Positions 63,640 to 64,000 of a stretch of 64,000 nt of DNA are shown here, piece by piece. Position 1 is the stretch's first letter, and each line of letters starts with the position of its first letter. Origin of the DNA: Micromonosporaceae bacterium KJ-029 (GTDB lineage Bacteria > Actinomycetota > Actinomycetes > Mycobacteriales > Micromonosporaceae); contig BIFP01000008.1 of NCBI GenBank assembly GCA_005402585.1, positions 186,001 through 250,000 of the forward strand, given 5' to 3'. The notes under the pieces are model-generated. The model was given only the letters and a program-made list of their open reading frames with translations. It searched no databases and was not told the DNA's origin. Both the position numbers and the translations under genes were made by a program.

Positions 63640-63673
63640 CCGTGCCGCCGCGCCGCTCGGTGCGGCGGCACGG
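63640..63673 (+). terminator. Hairpin terminator
   Basis: CCGTGCCGCCGC (63640-63651) and GCGGCGGCACGG (63662-63673) pair perfectly over 12 bp with a 10-nt loop, 16 bp after the secreted-protein stop. Confidence 0.75.
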
Positions 63674-63831
63674 CCGTATGTCGCCGGCGTCGTCAGTGGA
63701 CTGTCGTGTCTGGGCTTGCTTGACCGATGGTCTTGTGCAGAAGATACGAGGGCGCTCGATCAGCGTGCGTAGATCCGGGGCACCTGGGTCGCCCAGGAGC
63801 CGGGCGGGTCTTCCAGCTAGGAGGAGGTTCC

Positions 63832-64000
63832 GTGGCACGACGCCGCTTTGCGGGGATAGCAGCCAGCGCCATCGTCCTACCGTTACTCTACGTCGTCAGC
63901 CAGCCGGCCACCGCGTCGGCCGCTCCGGCCTCGGCGGCGCAGCCCGCTCCGGTGCCGGCCACCGTGGCCGCGACCGATGTCCGCGAGCTCACCCGGAAAG
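63832..64000 (+). CDS. N-terminus of a secreted protein
   Basis: GTG follows AGGAGG. Only 56 residues lie in the window: a signal peptide (RRRFAGIAASAIVLPLLYVV ... ATASA) and an Ala/Pro-rich beginning of the mature protein (APVPATVAATDVRELTRK). The gene continues beyond the right edge; the family is not determinable. Confidence 0.7.
   Translation, partial: MARRRFAGIAASAIVLPLLYVVSQPATASAAPASAAQPAPVPATVAATDVRELTRK

Overview
The window is high-GC DNA with frequent GTG starts, strong third-position GC and many ATGA/GTGA stop-start overlaps. Its gene content (cellulase under a CebR-type operator, twin-arginine secreted M28 peptidase, PBP4-type carboxypeptidase, DrrAB-like exporter, XRE/flavoprotein pair) points to a filamentous actinomycete, most likely Micromonosporaceae (Micromonospora). 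No rRNA, tRNA or CRISPR array was seen. The species call is inference.

Left part (1-31 kb): mostly a saprophytic and cell-wall repertoire. It holds the start of an FAD monooxygenase, a GH12 cellulase with CBM2, an amidase whose signal peptide lies in a separate overlapping frame, an aldo/keto reductase, a LigD-like phosphoesterase fused to a ligase domain lacking its catalytic lysine, threonine synthase, a two-component system followed by a 161-bp MITE-like element and a PepSY protein, and a sulfotransferase. An IS605-type tnpB with a tnpA remnant abuts a Beta-family gene. Next come a cysteine-less HesB-like protein, PBP4, a serine hydrolase, two M28 peptidases, an M15 peptidase, a caspase-like protein, and a DesKR-like two-component system beside an ABC exporter.

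Middle (31-37 kb): a tightly overlapping operon encodes homologues of the plastid/cyanobacterial Ycf46 AAA ATPase and Ycf35 (DUF1257), a DUF2997-like protein, a membrane helix-hairpin-helix protein and a radical-SAM activase. It diverges from a ParA ATPase and a small SAP-like protein. This is one of the two best candidates for an undescribed system. Two aldo/keto reductases, a DrrAB-like exporter, an SF1 helicase, a gene with compensating frameshifts, a PadR operon and several small hypotheticals follow.

Right part (50-64 kb): an accessory region. An apparent five-gene unit runs XRE regulator, flavoprotein, PLD-nuclease/SF2 helicase/DUF3427, SBD-HNH endonuclease (phosphorothioate-DNA type) and GIY-YIG protein. 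It looks like a defence or restriction island and is the second main candidate. After a large secreted FG-GAP protein comes a cassette of HhH-GPD glycosylase, B12-radical SAM, dTMP-kinase-like protein and a convergent CYTH protein, with overlapping reading frames throughout.

Two family-scale patterns cross the window: a 52-54 bp double-palindrome repeat in three copies, and a small protein family with a PCRL.RWG signature in three paralogues, two of them beside copies of that repeat.
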